This document shows, one piece after another, positions 34,091-41,819 of a stretch of 64,000 nucleotides of DNA (position 1 is the first letter of the stretch; the number at the start of each line of letters is the position of its first letter). This DNA comes from Nocardia stercoris (GTDB lineage: Bacteria; Actinomycetota; Actinomycetes; Mycobacteriales; Mycobacteriaceae): the NCBI RefSeq assembly GCF_003696265.1, contig NZ_RFFH01000002.1:310001-374000 (forward strand). Reading direction: 5' to 3'. The notes under the pieces were generated by a model. That model saw only the letters and a program-made list of their open reading frames with translations. It was not told the DNA's origin and did not search any database. Both the position numbers and the translations under genes were made by a program.

Positions 34091-34473
34091 GATGTCGGCT
34101 CCCAGGTCTCCGGCCCTGCCGACCGAAAGCGGATGCCTTCAGCCGGCCACAGCCCGAATATCTTCGGTTCGTGTCGTCGGCCGAAGGTCTCGCCCACCGG
34201 TGTGTGCACCGGTTCACGTGCCCGGACCCCGGTGGGGTCAGTATGTCGAGCAGGTGATTGGGGGCTACTCCCCTTCGTACGTTTGCCAGCGTACTCCACC
34301 GGTTTGCCGGATTCCAACCCGGTGTAACCGAAACCTCTGTTCGCGCAATAAGTTTGGCGGTCCACCCTGGGAAGTTAGGGTACCCGTCAACCTTCCGGCA
34401 GGTTTGCCGGAAGGATTCTGGACCGGCGTTCAGGGCCCGGTCGGGGCGGCTTCACACCCGCCCGCGGACCGGT
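34091..34473. other. Intergenic region holding the riboswitch leader
   Basis: These 383 bases hold the GDT1 leader with its riboswitch (34165-34285). Upstream of that are promoter-proximal sequence and a 9-bp hairpin at 34391-34414 (CCTTCCGGC arms) that could terminate the minus-strand gene starting at 35001. No other gene is seen. Confidence 0.7.
34165..34285 (-). ncRNA. yybP-ykoY (manganese) riboswitch
   Basis: Reading the minus strand, GAAGGGGAGTAGCC (34276-34263) matches the conserved first loop GGGGAGUAG; CGACATACTGACC (near 34249-34237) matches the CAUACU segment; GGGCGAGACCTTCGGCCG (near 34195-34178) matches the GAGACCUUYGCC loop. The order and spacing fit the class, with a variable hairpin between. 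It binds Mn2+ and switches expression on. About 75 bases of expression platform follow before ATG 34090, containing CCGAAGATATTCGG and further G/C-rich hairpins. Outer boundaries are approximate. Confidence 0.87.
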
Positions 34474-35001
34474 TCAGGCGGCCAGCAGCATCGCCAGGAC
34501 CGCGGTGTCCGGATCGCTGATCGGATCCACCCCGACCCGGCTGATCATCGACGTGACCGTCCCGTCCAGCTCCGCCTCGACCCACGCGGCCCGATGCGCG
34601 AGACCCAGATGCGGCAGCCCCGGCAGCAGTACACAACCGGACGCGGCGCCCGTGCACTCGGGCAGCGACGGACGGGTCTCCGACGGTGGATGCAGCATGA
34701 GCAGGGCCGGCGGCACGTGCCCGGCGAACCGCCCCGGCAGCAACGCTTGCTCCCCGAGCACCGGCCCTTCGGCGAGTACCAGGCCCACCGTGCCCGGCTG
34801 CGGATCGTCGGGCAGTTCCTCCCGGGCGCCGAAGACCGTCGTGGTGGTGAGCAGGCCCGGCAGGCTCGCCACCCGGACCGCGAGGACCAGCAGCTGGGCC
34901 CATTCCTTGGTGGTGTCGGGCCAGCGTCCGGAGATGACGAAGCCCTGCAACGAGCCGCGCGCCTGGAACGGAGTGACCCCGACCGGTTCATTGGTGTGCA
35001 C
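34474..35001 (-). CDS. Hypothetical cytosolic protein
   Basis: 175 residues with no signal peptide or membrane segment and no motif I recognise. The middle is hydrophobic/helical (WAQLLVLAVRVASLPGLLTTTTVF), the C-terminal half Leu/Ala/Gly rich with three Cys. GTG 35001 is chosen because GGGAGG lies five bases upstream; the frame stays open beyond but without a better start. It stands alone between the riboswitch leader and sodA, and no function is proposed. Confidence 0.65.
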   Translation of the reverse strand: MHTNEPVGVTPFQARGSLQGFVISGRWPDTTKEWAQLLVLAVRVASLPGLLTTTTVFGAREELPDDPQPGTVGLVLAEGPVLGEQALLPGRFAGHVPPALLMLHPPSETRPSLPECTGAASGCVLLPGLPHLGLAHRAAWVEAELDGTVTSMISRVGVDPISDPDTAVLAMLLAA

Positions 35002-35358
35002 GGTTGCCTCCCGATGAAGCTGGGGGCTGCCACTCGTCCGACACCCGTCCGAGCGACTGGTCCCTGTACCTACTGGGTACCCGAGAATGGCCCGAACAAT
35101 GCTTGGCACACAAGTACCTGCGAGTGCTAAAAACCGCAGTTCACGCAGTAGAAACACCCTTGGAACGAACACAGACCCGCCGACCGCGGTGGTCGACGGG
35201 TCTGTGCGTACTTCCGAGGCGACAACTGATTTCGCGCGGGCCGGGTAACTCACCGGGTACGCCCGAAATTGTGTCGGCACCGACCGTCGGCACGGGTGCG
35301 AAACGGTCAGCGGCACTCAGCCGCCCCCAAAAAACGCGGAGAGGCGGGGGAGCGGAGC
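35002..35358. other. Intergenic region between sodA and hypothetical gene
   Basis: 357 bases without a gene. It contains the strong hairpin 35170-35206, a weaker G/C-rich dyad near 35235-35268, and A/T-richer sequence around 35095-35150 that may carry the promoter of the downstream minus-strand gene. Confidence 0.6.
35170..35206 (-). terminator. Terminator downstream of sodA
   Basis: A 16-bp stem CACAGACCCGCCGACC (35170-35185) with 35191-35206, one G-T pair, and a 5-base loop. It lies 153 bases past the sodA stop. Confidence 0.7.
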
Positions 35359-35982
35359 CTAGCCGAAGATGAGGCCCTTGCTCTGGGCGATGGCGCGAGC
35401 GAAGCGGTCCTGCACGTCGGCCCAGTTGACGACGTTCCAGAACGCGGTCACATAGTCCGCCTTGACGTTCTTGTACTGCAGGTAGAAGGCGTGCTCCCAC
35501 ATGTCGACCTGCAGCAGCGGGATGATGCCCAGCGGCACGTTGGCCTGCTGGTCGTACAGCTGGAAGGTCAGCAGCTTCTGGCCCAGGGTGTCGTAACCCA
35601 GGACGGCCCAGCCGGAACCCTGCAGGCCGTTGGCGGCCGCGGTGAACTGCGCGCGGAACTTGTCGAACGAACCGAACTGGTCGTCGATCGCGGCGGCCAG
35701 CTCGCCGACCGGCTTGTCGCCACCGTTGGGGGAGAGGTTCTTCCACCAGATCGAGTGGTTGACGTGGCCACCGAGGTGGAAGGCCAGGTTCTTCTCGTTC
35801 AGGAAGATGGCGGAGTGGTCACCGGCCTCGCGGGCGGCTTCCAGCTTCTCGAGGGCAGCATTCGCGCCGGCGACGTACGCGGCGTGGTGCTTGGAGTGGT
35901 GCAGCTCGTTGATCTGCCCGGAGATGTGGGGCTCCAGGGCGCTGTAGTCGTAGTCCAGATCTGGCAGCGTGTACTCAGCCAC
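35359..35982 (-). CDS. sodA: Superoxide dismutase, Fe/Mn family
   Basis: 207 residues, full length. It dismutates superoxide to H2O2 and O2. The metal ligands are His28 ([10 protein letters not shown]), the His of [12 protein letters not shown], and Asp and His of [33 protein letters not shown] is the typical actinobacterial N-terminus, close to the SOD known from Nocardia as surface-associated; no signal peptide is present. Mn versus Fe use cannot be decided by eye. GTG 35982 has AGGAAGGG six bases upstream. Confidence 0.95.
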   Translation of the reverse strand: MAEYTLPDLDYDYSALEPHISGQINELHHSKHHAAYVAGANAALEKLEAAREAGDHSAIFLNEKNLAFHLGGHVNHSIWWKNLSPNGGDKPVGELAAAIDDQFGSFDKFRAQFTAAANGLQGSGWAVLGYDTLGQKLLTFQLYDQQANVPLGIIPLLQVDMWEHAFYLQYKNVKADYVTAFWNVVNWADVQDRFARAIAQSKGLIFG

Positions 35983-36173
35983 GATGTCCCTTCCTAGTGT
36001 GAGGCCGTTCGCGCCGTCGGGTCGCCGGCGTTCCCAAGCATCATTCGTACACCCGTCCGTGGACAACAGCCTTTCAAGCCCCCGGATTCCAGCATCGAGG
36101 ATCGAATTTCGCGGGGCTCCTGGCGAAAATCCGCTGGTGCATACCGGATTCGACCGCAACCGGCGGTGAACAG

Positions 36174-36788
36174 TTACATCGGTGGTGCGACGTCGGGCAA
36201 CATGGTGCGTGGATCGCACTTGTCGTGCGCCTTCCACCAGCGCTGCGCGCCGGCGACGAATTCGGCTGTGGGAACGTCGTTCCCCTCCGGGTCGAGGATC
36301 CGGATGCCCTGGAACCAGATCCGCACGTCGAGTTCGCGCGGGTCGACGCCCTCCTGCTGGGCGAATTCGAGCACGTGCACGGCCGGGTTCGCGCTGACCT
36401 CGGTGTCGAAGCTGAGCAGCTCGCGCCACAGCGACCACCCGCTGGACGCGCCGTCGATGAACTCCCAGCCGTGCAGGGCGCCGCCGCCGAACGCCGCCAC
36501 ACCCTCGTGCAGCGTGTCCAAAGTCAGTGGCAGGACCCGCGGTTCGGGCTCGTGCCAGTCGTGCAGGCGCATGGATGCCGCGACCCGGCTCACGCCGGTG
36601 AGCAGTAGTACCACCCGATGGTGTTCCGGCGGCGGCGAGTCTTCGGGAAGGGTCAGGACTTCCAGGTCGATGCGCAGTTCGGCGGCGGCGGCGTCGACGG
36701 TGACGCCCAGGCAGGTCGCCTCGGCGAGAGCAGTGTTCAGGCCGGCGGTATCCAATCCGTCATCGACGAGCGCCCTGGTCGCATCCAT
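36174..36788 (-). CDS. Conserved hypothetical protein
   Basis: 204 residues, acidic, soluble, without a motif I can name. It has a beta-rich first half ([37 protein letters not shown]) and a Trp-rich second half ([29 protein letters not shown]). ATG 36788 has TAGCCT seven bases upstream (leaderless pattern). It stands alone between sodA and the rhodanese cluster. Confidence 0.7.
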   Translation of the reverse strand: MDATRALVDDGLDTAGLNTALAEATCLGVTVDAAAAELRIDLEVLTLPEDSPPPEHHRVVLLLTGVSRVAASMRLHDWHEPEPRVLPLTLDTLHEGVAAFGGGALHGWEFIDGASSGWSLWRELLSFDTEVSANPAVHVLEFAQQEGVDPRELDVRIWFQGIRILDPEGNDVPTAEFVAGAQRWWKAHDKCDPRTMLPDVAPPM

Positions 36789-37204
36789 AGGCCACAGGCT
36801 AGCCGGATGACCTGGGTCACTGGCGAATTTCGATTTCGTACGAGTGTCGTCGGTTTTTTCCGAAATTCCGGGAACCGCCCAGGTCCGGGCCGCGTCCAAC
36901 GTCGTGTCGGGTTCGGTCGAGGGCTCGGCAGGAGGCAGCCGCTCCGGGATCTGTTCAGGAGGGGAGTCCCGGATCGGCTGCCGCCACCCGTGCCGGACCG
37001 GCCGATCGGTGACTGTTCCCACCTGTGGATCAGGTTGTGGATTATGTGGATAACCCTGGTCGCGGGCGGTTCGTCCACGCGGCGATCCAGGGGTTCCGTC
37101 CACCGATGTCCGATCCCGCTGAACCTCGGGTCCGTGCCGGGATCCGGCGCGGGTTCTCCGGCGGAACTGTTCGCACCACCGGTGGCCGTGGCAGGATCGA
37201 CGCT
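36789..37204. other. Intergenic region with DnaA-box cluster
   Basis: 416 bases without a convincing gene on either strand. It holds an A/T-richer segment near 36820-36865 with a TTTTTT run and three same-direction DnaA-box-like 9-mers at 37024-37053. The rhodanese gene starts at 37205. Confidence 0.6.
37024..37053. repeat. Three tandem DnaA-box-like 9-mers
   Basis: TGTGGATCA (37024-37032), TGTGGATTA (37036-37044) and TGTGGATAA (37045-37053); the last is a perfect DnaA box and the others differ by one base each. Confidence 0.65.
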
Positions 37205-37564
37205 GTGACGAGCTCGGAAATCCCCGCGGTGCCGGTTACCGCCGTGCCCGACACCGCCGCCGACGCCGGCGGGGGACCGGCGGCCGTTCTGCTCGATGTC
37301 CGCGAGGACGACGAATGGGAACTCGGGCACGCCCCGGGCGCGGTGCACATTCCGATGGTGGACGTTCCGGCGCGGCGTGAGGAGCTCGACATCGATGCCG
37401 AGATCTATGTGGTGTGCCGGCAGGGCGGCCGGTCGATCGAGGTCGCGCGGTATCTCGCCTATATCGGATACGAGGCGATCCAGGTGAACGGCGGCATGGT
37501 GGCCTGGCAGCAGGCCGGGCGGCCGCTGGTCACCGACGGCGACCACCCGGCGAAGATCTACTGA
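37205..37564 (+). CDS. Single-domain rhodanese-like protein
   Basis: 119 residues: AVLLDVREDDEWELGHAPGAVHIPM, then the active-site loop VVCRQGGRSIEVARYLAYIGYEAIQVNGGMVAW. The catalytic Cys is in CRQGGRS, so sulfurtransferase or related thiol chemistry is likely. GTG 37205; AGGATC lies nine bases upstream. Its stop overlaps the start of the DUF4328 gene (TGATG), the first of a chain of tightly linked genes. Confidence 0.87.
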   Translation: MTSSEIPAVPVTAVPDTAADAGGGPAAVLLDVREDDEWELGHAPGAVHIPMVDVPARREELDIDAEIYVVCRQGGRSIEVARYLAYIGYEAIQVNGGMVAWQQAGRPLVTDGDHPAKIY

Positions 37565-38613
37565 TGGGCGCCCGGACCGGTTCGGTCGTGCAGCCCTGCG
37601 CCCGCTGCGGATCGCGGTGGGCGGTCCAGAACAAGCCGCTGTACTGGTGTCCGCGCTGCCGCGGCGTGCTGCTGTCGCCCGGCCCGGTCGACGCGCCCGC
37701 CGAGCAGCGCAACTACCGCTGGGTGGTGCGCGCCCCCGGTCGCCGCGGCCCGGTGACCCGGCCGGCGCTGCGCGCGGACCGCACCCCGACGCCGCACTAT
37801 CGCGAAATACCCACGTGGGGACTGCGTGACCGGCCGGCACCGCCGCCCGCCGCGGCGCGGCGCGGCCGCTGGGACCGGTCGCCGGAGCAGGTGCTGCGGT
37901 TGCTGCGCGTCACGGCCCTGCTGTTCCTGATCGCCGCCTGCGCCGAACTCGGCCGCTATCTGATCCTGTTGCGCAACCGCACCGCCCTGATCGATCCGCT
38001 GGTGCTGGGCCTGTCCGACTGGTCGGTGTGGATCGCCGAACTGGTGGCGCCCCTGGCCGCGCTGGGTGCCGCGATCGGTGTGGTGGGCTGGCTGGCCGAT
38101 ACCCGACGGGCGGCGTTCGCGGCCGCCGGGCTGCGGGATCCGCGGCCGCGTTGGCTGCTGTTCACCGGCTGCCTGGTACCGGTGGTCAACCTGCTCTGGC
38201 CCGGTGTGTACCTGACCGAACTGGTCCGGGCGCGCGCCGCCGGACCGCGCGGGGTGCGCGGTGGTGCACCGTATGCGCTTCGGGCCGTACGGATCTGGTG
38301 GCTGGTGTGGATCACCGGCGGCGTGATGGTCGCGATCGGTATCGGATTCCGGTTCACGCACACGCTGCAGGCGCAGGCCAACGGCGTGATCTTCGCGGTC
38401 TACACGAATCTGGTGGCGGTGGCCGCCACCGCGCTCACCGTATGGGTGATGCACGCGGTCGACGGCCGCGACCTGCGCGGCCGGGTCCGGGTGCCGAAGC
38501 GCTGGGTGCCGGCCGCGGGTCCGGCACGGCCGGTGATCGCGCCGGTCGAGCCGGAACCGGCGGCCGAGCCGGCAGCGGAGGAGACCGAGCCGGTGAAGGT
38601 CGCGGCGCGGTGA
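37564..38613 (+). CDS. DUF4328 family membrane protein with zinc ribbon
   Basis: 349 residues. The N-terminus has a zinc ribbon (Cys12, Cys15, Cys29, Cys32 in CARC and CPRC). After a basic Pro/Arg linker there are five to six membrane helices from ~118 to ~310, with TGCLVPVVNLLWPGVYLTELVRA, the pattern I know as DUF4328. The tail is Pro/Glu rich. Function unknown. Coupled to the rhodanese gene upstream and to the GDPD gene downstream (GTGA overlap). Confidence 0.8.
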   Translation: MGARTGSVVQPCARCGSRWAVQNKPLYWCPRCRGVLLSPGPVDAPAEQRNYRWVVRAPGRRGPVTRPALRADRTPTPHYREIPTWGLRDRPAPPPAAARRGRWDRSPEQVLRLLRVTALLFLIAACAELGRYLILLRNRTALIDPLVLGLSDWSVWIAELVAPLAALGAAIGVVGWLADTRRAAFAAAGLRDPRPRWLLFTGCLVPVVNLLWPGVYLTELVRARAAGPRGVRGGAPYALRAVRIWWLVWITGGVMVAIGIGFRFTHTLQAQANGVIFAVYTNLVAVAATALTVWVMHAVDGRDLRGRVRVPKRWVPAAGPARPVIAPVEPEPAAEPAAEETEPVKVAAR

Positions 38614-39377
38614 GTGGTGACAATCGCGCGCCCTTCGTCGTGGCGCACCGCGGGGCCTCGGCGCTACTGCCCGAACACACGCTCGCGGCCTACGAACTCG
38701 CCCTCGAGGCTGGCGCCGACGGGCTCGAATGCGACGTCCGGCTCACCCGCGACGGGTATCTGGTCTGCCTGCACGACCGCACGGTGGACCGGATGTCGAA
38801 CGGGACCGGACTGGTCAGCGAGATGACGCTGGACGAGTTGCGGGACTTGAACTTCGGCACCGCGGACCGGCCCGCCTCGGTACTGACCCTCGGTGAACTG
38901 ATCACCCTGGTCCTGGATTGGCGCAGCCGCCCGACCAAGCTGTTCATCGAGACCAAGCACCCGGTCCGCTACGGCGCGCTGGTGGAGAACAAGGTGCTCG
39001 CCGAACTGCACCGTTTCGGCATCGCCACCCCCGCTTCCGCGGATCACTCCCGGGCCGTGGTGATGTCGTTCGCGGCGACCGCCATGTGGCGCATCCGCCG
39101 CTCGGCGCCGCTGCTGCCGACGGTGCTGCTGGGCGAGTCGTCGCGCTATCTGGGCGGCAGCGCGGCAACCTCGGTCGGCGCCACGGCCGTCGGCCCGTCG
39201 GTCCGTACTCTGCGCGACCATCCGGATCTGGTCGACAAGGCGGCCGCCGCCGGCCGTGCCACCTACTGCTGGACGGTGAACGAGCCCGCCGACGTGCGAC
39301 TGTGCGCCGAGCTGGGCGTCAGCTGGATCGCGACCGACCATCCGGGCCGCACCAAGGGACTGCTCGCGGCGGCGTAG
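38610..39377 (+). CDS. Glycerophosphodiester phosphodiesterase
   Basis: 255 residues, TIM-barrel GDPD. The catalytic elements are FVVAHRGAS (His), PEHTLAAYELAL (Glu), GLECDVRLTRDGYLVCLHDRTVDR (Glu, Asp, His) and the later Glu/Lys pair LFIETKH. It cleaves glycerophosphodiesters to glycerol-3-phosphate and an alcohol; the M. tuberculosis counterpart in this neighbourhood is glpQ1. No signal peptide. GTG 38610 overlaps the upstream stop. Confidence 0.92.
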   Translation: MSGDNRAPFVVAHRGASALLPEHTLAAYELALEAGADGLECDVRLTRDGYLVCLHDRTVDRMSNGTGLVSEMTLDELRDLNFGTADRPASVLTLGELITLVLDWRSRPTKLFIETKHPVRYGALVENKVLAELHRFGIATPASADHSRAVVMSFAATAMWRIRRSAPLLPTVLLGESSRYLGGSAATSVGATAVGPSVRTLRDHPDLVDKAAAAGRATYCWTVNEPADVRLCAELGVSWIATDHPGRTKGLLAAA

Positions 39378-39388
39378 GCTCACCGCCC

Positions 39389-40306
39389 ATGGGTAAGAGC
39401 AAGCGCAACAGTCCCAAGCCCGACAGCAATCGGGCTCAGCGTCTGGCCGAGCGCCGCGCGGCGCAGGAGCAGGCCGCCAATTCCGAGACCCGCCCCTACG
39501 CCGGGCTGGCCGCCGAGTGCGACCTGGTCGCGCTGCGCGAATTCGTGCCGTCCGCCACCGCTGTGGTGAAGCTCGCGCCCGGGGTGAACGCCGAGCGTGA
39601 AGTGACCGTGTCGACCGTGCTGCCGGGTGCGGTGTCGGCGCTGGTGCGGGCGGGTGCCGAGCCGATCGGTTTCATCGGGCTGCAGACCCAGTTCCAGTCC
39701 GGTAACCCGGCCGCCGACCTGGCGGCCTCCATCCTGTGGACCCAGACCGCGGCGCCGGGCGCGTCGCTCGACCACGCGCCGGTCGAAGGTGCGCCCGCGC
39801 TCACCGAGGTACTCGACCCGGGCGCGGGCCTGGACATCGTGGTGCACCAGGACTTCAACTGGTGGGTGCCGGCCGATGTGACCCCGGACCCGCAGGTGGC
39901 GGCCACGATCCAGCAGGCGACGGCCGCGATCATGCCGTCGGCGCGGCTGGAGTTGGGCGCGGATCTGCCCGGTGCCGCGTGGTGGGTGGACGCCGGTGAG
40001 CGCGCGCACCTGCGCTGGGTGCGGCCCGAGGACGAGGACGCCCTGATGATCGCGTTGGCGCGCGTGCACGCGGCGGGCGGGTTGCACCTGGGTGAGGGTT
40101 CGCGGTTCGCGGGCTCGTTCCGCACGCACGGCCTGCTGGTGCCGGTGTTCGACCTGGACCGGGAACGGCATGCCGACGAATGGATCGCTCCGGCAACCGA
40201 ATTCGGCGCGCGGCTGGCCGCGGCGCTGGCATCGGACGAGCCGCTGACTTCGGAGGAGCGGCGGTCGCGCGACGGTCTGCGGTCGCGTCAGGTCACATTG
40301 CGCTGA
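39389..40306 (+). CDS. DUF5926 family protein
   Basis: 305 residues. A basic start (MGKSKRNSPKPDSNRAQRLAERR) precedes a soluble, acidic body containing LREFVPSATAVVKL, PIGFIGLQTQFQSGNPAADLA and HQDFNWWVPADVT. I recognise it as the actinobacterial family DUF5926 with moderate certainty; function unknown. It lies 11 bases after the GDPD gene, but TAGGCT eight bases before ATG 39389 (overlapping the GDPD stop) suggests an own leaderless transcript too. Confidence 0.78.
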   Translation: MGKSKRNSPKPDSNRAQRLAERRAAQEQAANSETRPYAGLAAECDLVALREFVPSATAVVKLAPGVNAEREVTVSTVLPGAVSALVRAGAEPIGFIGLQTQFQSGNPAADLAASILWTQTAAPGASLDHAPVEGAPALTEVLDPGAGLDIVVHQDFNWWVPADVTPDPQVAATIQQATAAIMPSARLELGADLPGAAWWVDAGERAHLRWVRPEDEDALMIALARVHAAGGLHLGEGSRFAGSFRTHGLLVPVFDLDRERHADEWIAPATEFGARLAAALASDEPLTSEERRSRDGLRSRQVTLR

Positions 40307-40391
40307 TGTGCCGAGCGAGCCGGTGACCCCTTTGTGAAACATTGAAAATTCACCCTGGCGGTCGGGCTAGGTTGCTCACTGATCGATCACC

Positions 40392-40423
40392 ATTCGGCCA
40401 CCCCGATCTCGGGGTGGCCGAAT
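40392..40423 (+). terminator. Hairpin ahead of the 43-aa peptide gene
   Basis: ATTCGGCCACCCC (40392-40404) pairs perfectly with 40411-40423 around GATCTC. It is either the terminator of the DUF5926 operon or an attenuator in the leader of the peptide gene; a possible promoter (TTGAAA 40342, TAGGTT 40368) upstream of it would favour the latter. Confidence 0.7.
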
Positions 40424-40449
40424 CGCTATACGAGACACGAGGAAATGCC

Positions 40450-40581
40450 ATGGGTTCTGTCGCCGGCCTGGTCTACGAGATTCTGTTCAACTGCCCGCTG
40501 AGCGCGGCCACCACCGGTTCGGAGGTCGGCAACACGCTCTCCGGTGGTGGCCACACCTCGACCGGTGGCGACTGCCGCTGA
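40450..40581 (+). CDS. 43-residue peptide of unknown function
   Basis: A short gene with a good RBS (GAGGAAA, five bases before ATG 40450). The peptide starts MGSVAGLVYEILFNCPLSAA and ends TSTGGDCR: a hydrophobic first half, then a Gly/Ser/Thr-rich tail, with Cys15 and Cys42. It has no signal peptide. It is flanked by hairpins at 40392-40423 and 40594-40628, so it is a self-contained transcription unit. It could be a small structural or signalling peptide or a modified-peptide precursor, but no modifying enzyme is adjacent. Confidence 0.6.
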   Translation: MGSVAGLVYEILFNCPLSAATTGSEVGNTLSGGGHTSTGGDCR

Positions 40582-40593
40582 TTCGCGCCGTGC

Positions 40594-40628
40594 GATCGAG
40601 CCCCGGGCGGTCTGCCCGGGGCTCGATC
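40594..40628. terminator. Bidirectional terminator between peptide gene and ferritin
   Basis: A perfect 15-bp stem GATCGAGCCCCGGGC (40594-40608) with 40614-40628 and a 5-base loop; 12 bases after the peptide stop and 10 before the ferritin stop. Confidence 0.88.
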
Positions 40629-40638
40629 TCGTTGCGGT

Positions 40639-41187
40639 CTAGACGCTTCCGCCGGCCACGGCCGGCGCGCCCGCCGCATCGGCGGCCCCGCCCATCTCGC
40701 GGGAGACGAAGTTCTCCAGATCGAACAGATTCGCGCCGGCCCGGTCGGCCACGGTCAGCAGCGTGTTCATCCGCGCGACCTCCTCGATCTGCTCCTTGAG
40801 GAACCACTGCATGAACTGCTCGCCCAGGTAGTCGCCCTCTTCCCGAGCCGTGCTGACCAGCGCGATGATCTGGTCGGTGACAGTCTTCTCCTGCCGCAGC
40901 GCCAGCGCGATCGCCTCCCGCGCACTGCCGAATTCCGATCCGGCCCGGTCGATTCCGGTCAGCTCCACGCTCATGTCCCGGTCCAGGAAGTACTGCACGA
41001 TCATCATGGCGTGATTGCGCTCTTCGAGGGCCTGCGCGTAGAAGTGCCGCGCCAGCACCGGCAGGTCCGCCCGGTCGAACCACACCGCGATCGCGATGTA
41101 CTGATGCTCGGCGTTGAATTCGTGTCGGATCTGGTCGTGCAGCAGAGCGTGGAATTTGCTGTGCGGAGCGTCGGAGTGTGTGGACAT
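40639..41187 (-). CDS. Ferritin (BfrB-like)
   Basis: 182 residues, four-helix ferritin close to mycobacterial BfrB. The ferroxidase ligands are visible: Glu in IRHEFNAEHQY, the Glu and His of LEERNHAM, Glu in LRQEKTVTDQ and the Glu/Gln region of WFLKEQIEEVARM. It stores iron as ferric mineral. ATG 41187 has TAATGT seven bases upstream (leaderless). An IdeR-like box at 41241-41259 lies 54 bases upstream, fitting iron-dependent activation as known for bfrB. Confidence 0.93.
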   Translation of the reverse strand: MSTHSDAPHSKFHALLHDQIRHEFNAEHQYIAIAVWFDRADLPVLARHFYAQALEERNHAMMIVQYFLDRDMSVELTGIDRAGSEFGSAREAIALALRQEKTVTDQIIALVSTAREEGDYLGEQFMQWFLKEQIEEVARMNTLLTVADRAGANLFDLENFVSREMGGAADAAGAPAVAGGSV

Positions 41188-41240
41188 GAATCCGACATTA
41201 ACCGCGGCGGCGGGACCTGCCGACGCCAGTGAAGCCTTAT

Positions 41241-41259
41241 TGAGGTAATGGTTACCTGA
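41241..41259 (-). promoter_or_regulatory. IdeR/DtxR-like iron box upstream of ferritin
   Basis: TGAGGTAATGGTTACCTGA has the AGGTWA...TWACCT inverted repeat of IdeR boxes (TTAGGTTAGGCTAACCTAA); I count 13 of 19 identities. It lies 54 bases upstream of the ferritin start and 21 bases from the second ferritin's stop. Confidence 0.65.
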
Positions 41260-41279
41260 TCATTTGCCGGCGGCGCGGC

Positions 41280-41810
41280 TCAGCGCCCGGCCGGACGGGG
41301 AGCGGTGGCGTCCGCGGTCAGCGGCCGCACCTCACGGGCCACGAACTCCTCCACCTCGAACAGGTCGGTGGCCCGTTCACACACCGTCAGCAGGGTCGAC
41401 ATCCGCGCCACCTCGTCGACCTGGTCCTTCAGGAACCACCGCACGAACTGCTCGCCGAGGAAATCGCCGCTCGCGCGGGCCGCGCGGGCCAGCGCGGTGA
41501 TCTGGTCGGTGAGATTGCGCTCGTACCCGCCGAGGAACGCGATCGTGCTGCTGGCGGTGTCGAACTCGGATCGGATCGCGCCGATCTCGCCGATCGTGAC
41601 CGGCAGATCGCGGTCGAGCAGGTACCGGACCATCCGCAGGGCGTGGGTGCGTTTGTCGTCGGCGTTGCCGTAGCAGATCGCGGCCAGCCGGGGCAGCCGC
41701 AGGGCGTCGAGATGCACCGCGGCCGCCAGATACTGCTGGGCAGCGGTGAATTCGTGCCGGATCTGGGTGCGCAGCAGCTCGGCGAAGGTGTCACCGGTGG
41801 CATTCGGCAT
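41280..41810 (-). CDS. Ferritin-like protein, diverged ferroxidase site
   Basis: 176 residues, paralogous to its neighbour (IRHEFTAAQQYLAAAVHLD; GDFLGEQFVRWFLKDQVDEVARM). In helix B the ferroxidase segment LEERNHAM is replaced by ADDKRTHALRM, so the bridging Glu is Lys while the His remains. The A-helix Glu and the YERNLTDQ Glu are kept. It may be catalytically weak, as an H/L-type ferritin partner. ATG 41810 has TAGATT six bases upstream. The LCP gene ends 10 bases upstream of it. Confidence 0.85.
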   Translation of the reverse strand: MPNATGDTFAELLRTQIRHEFTAAQQYLAAAVHLDALRLPRLAAICYGNADDKRTHALRMVRYLLDRDLPVTIGEIGAIRSEFDTASSTIAFLGGYERNLTDQITALARAARASGDFLGEQFVRWFLKDQVDEVARMSTLLTVCERATDLFEVEEFVAREVRPLTADATAPRPAGR

Positions 41811-41819
41811 GTCTGGAAT

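Noticed and set aside
40450..40581. Calling the 43-aa peptide a lanthipeptide or other RiPP precursor
   Set aside because: No modifying enzyme, protease or transporter is adjacent and no leader-core motif is visible.
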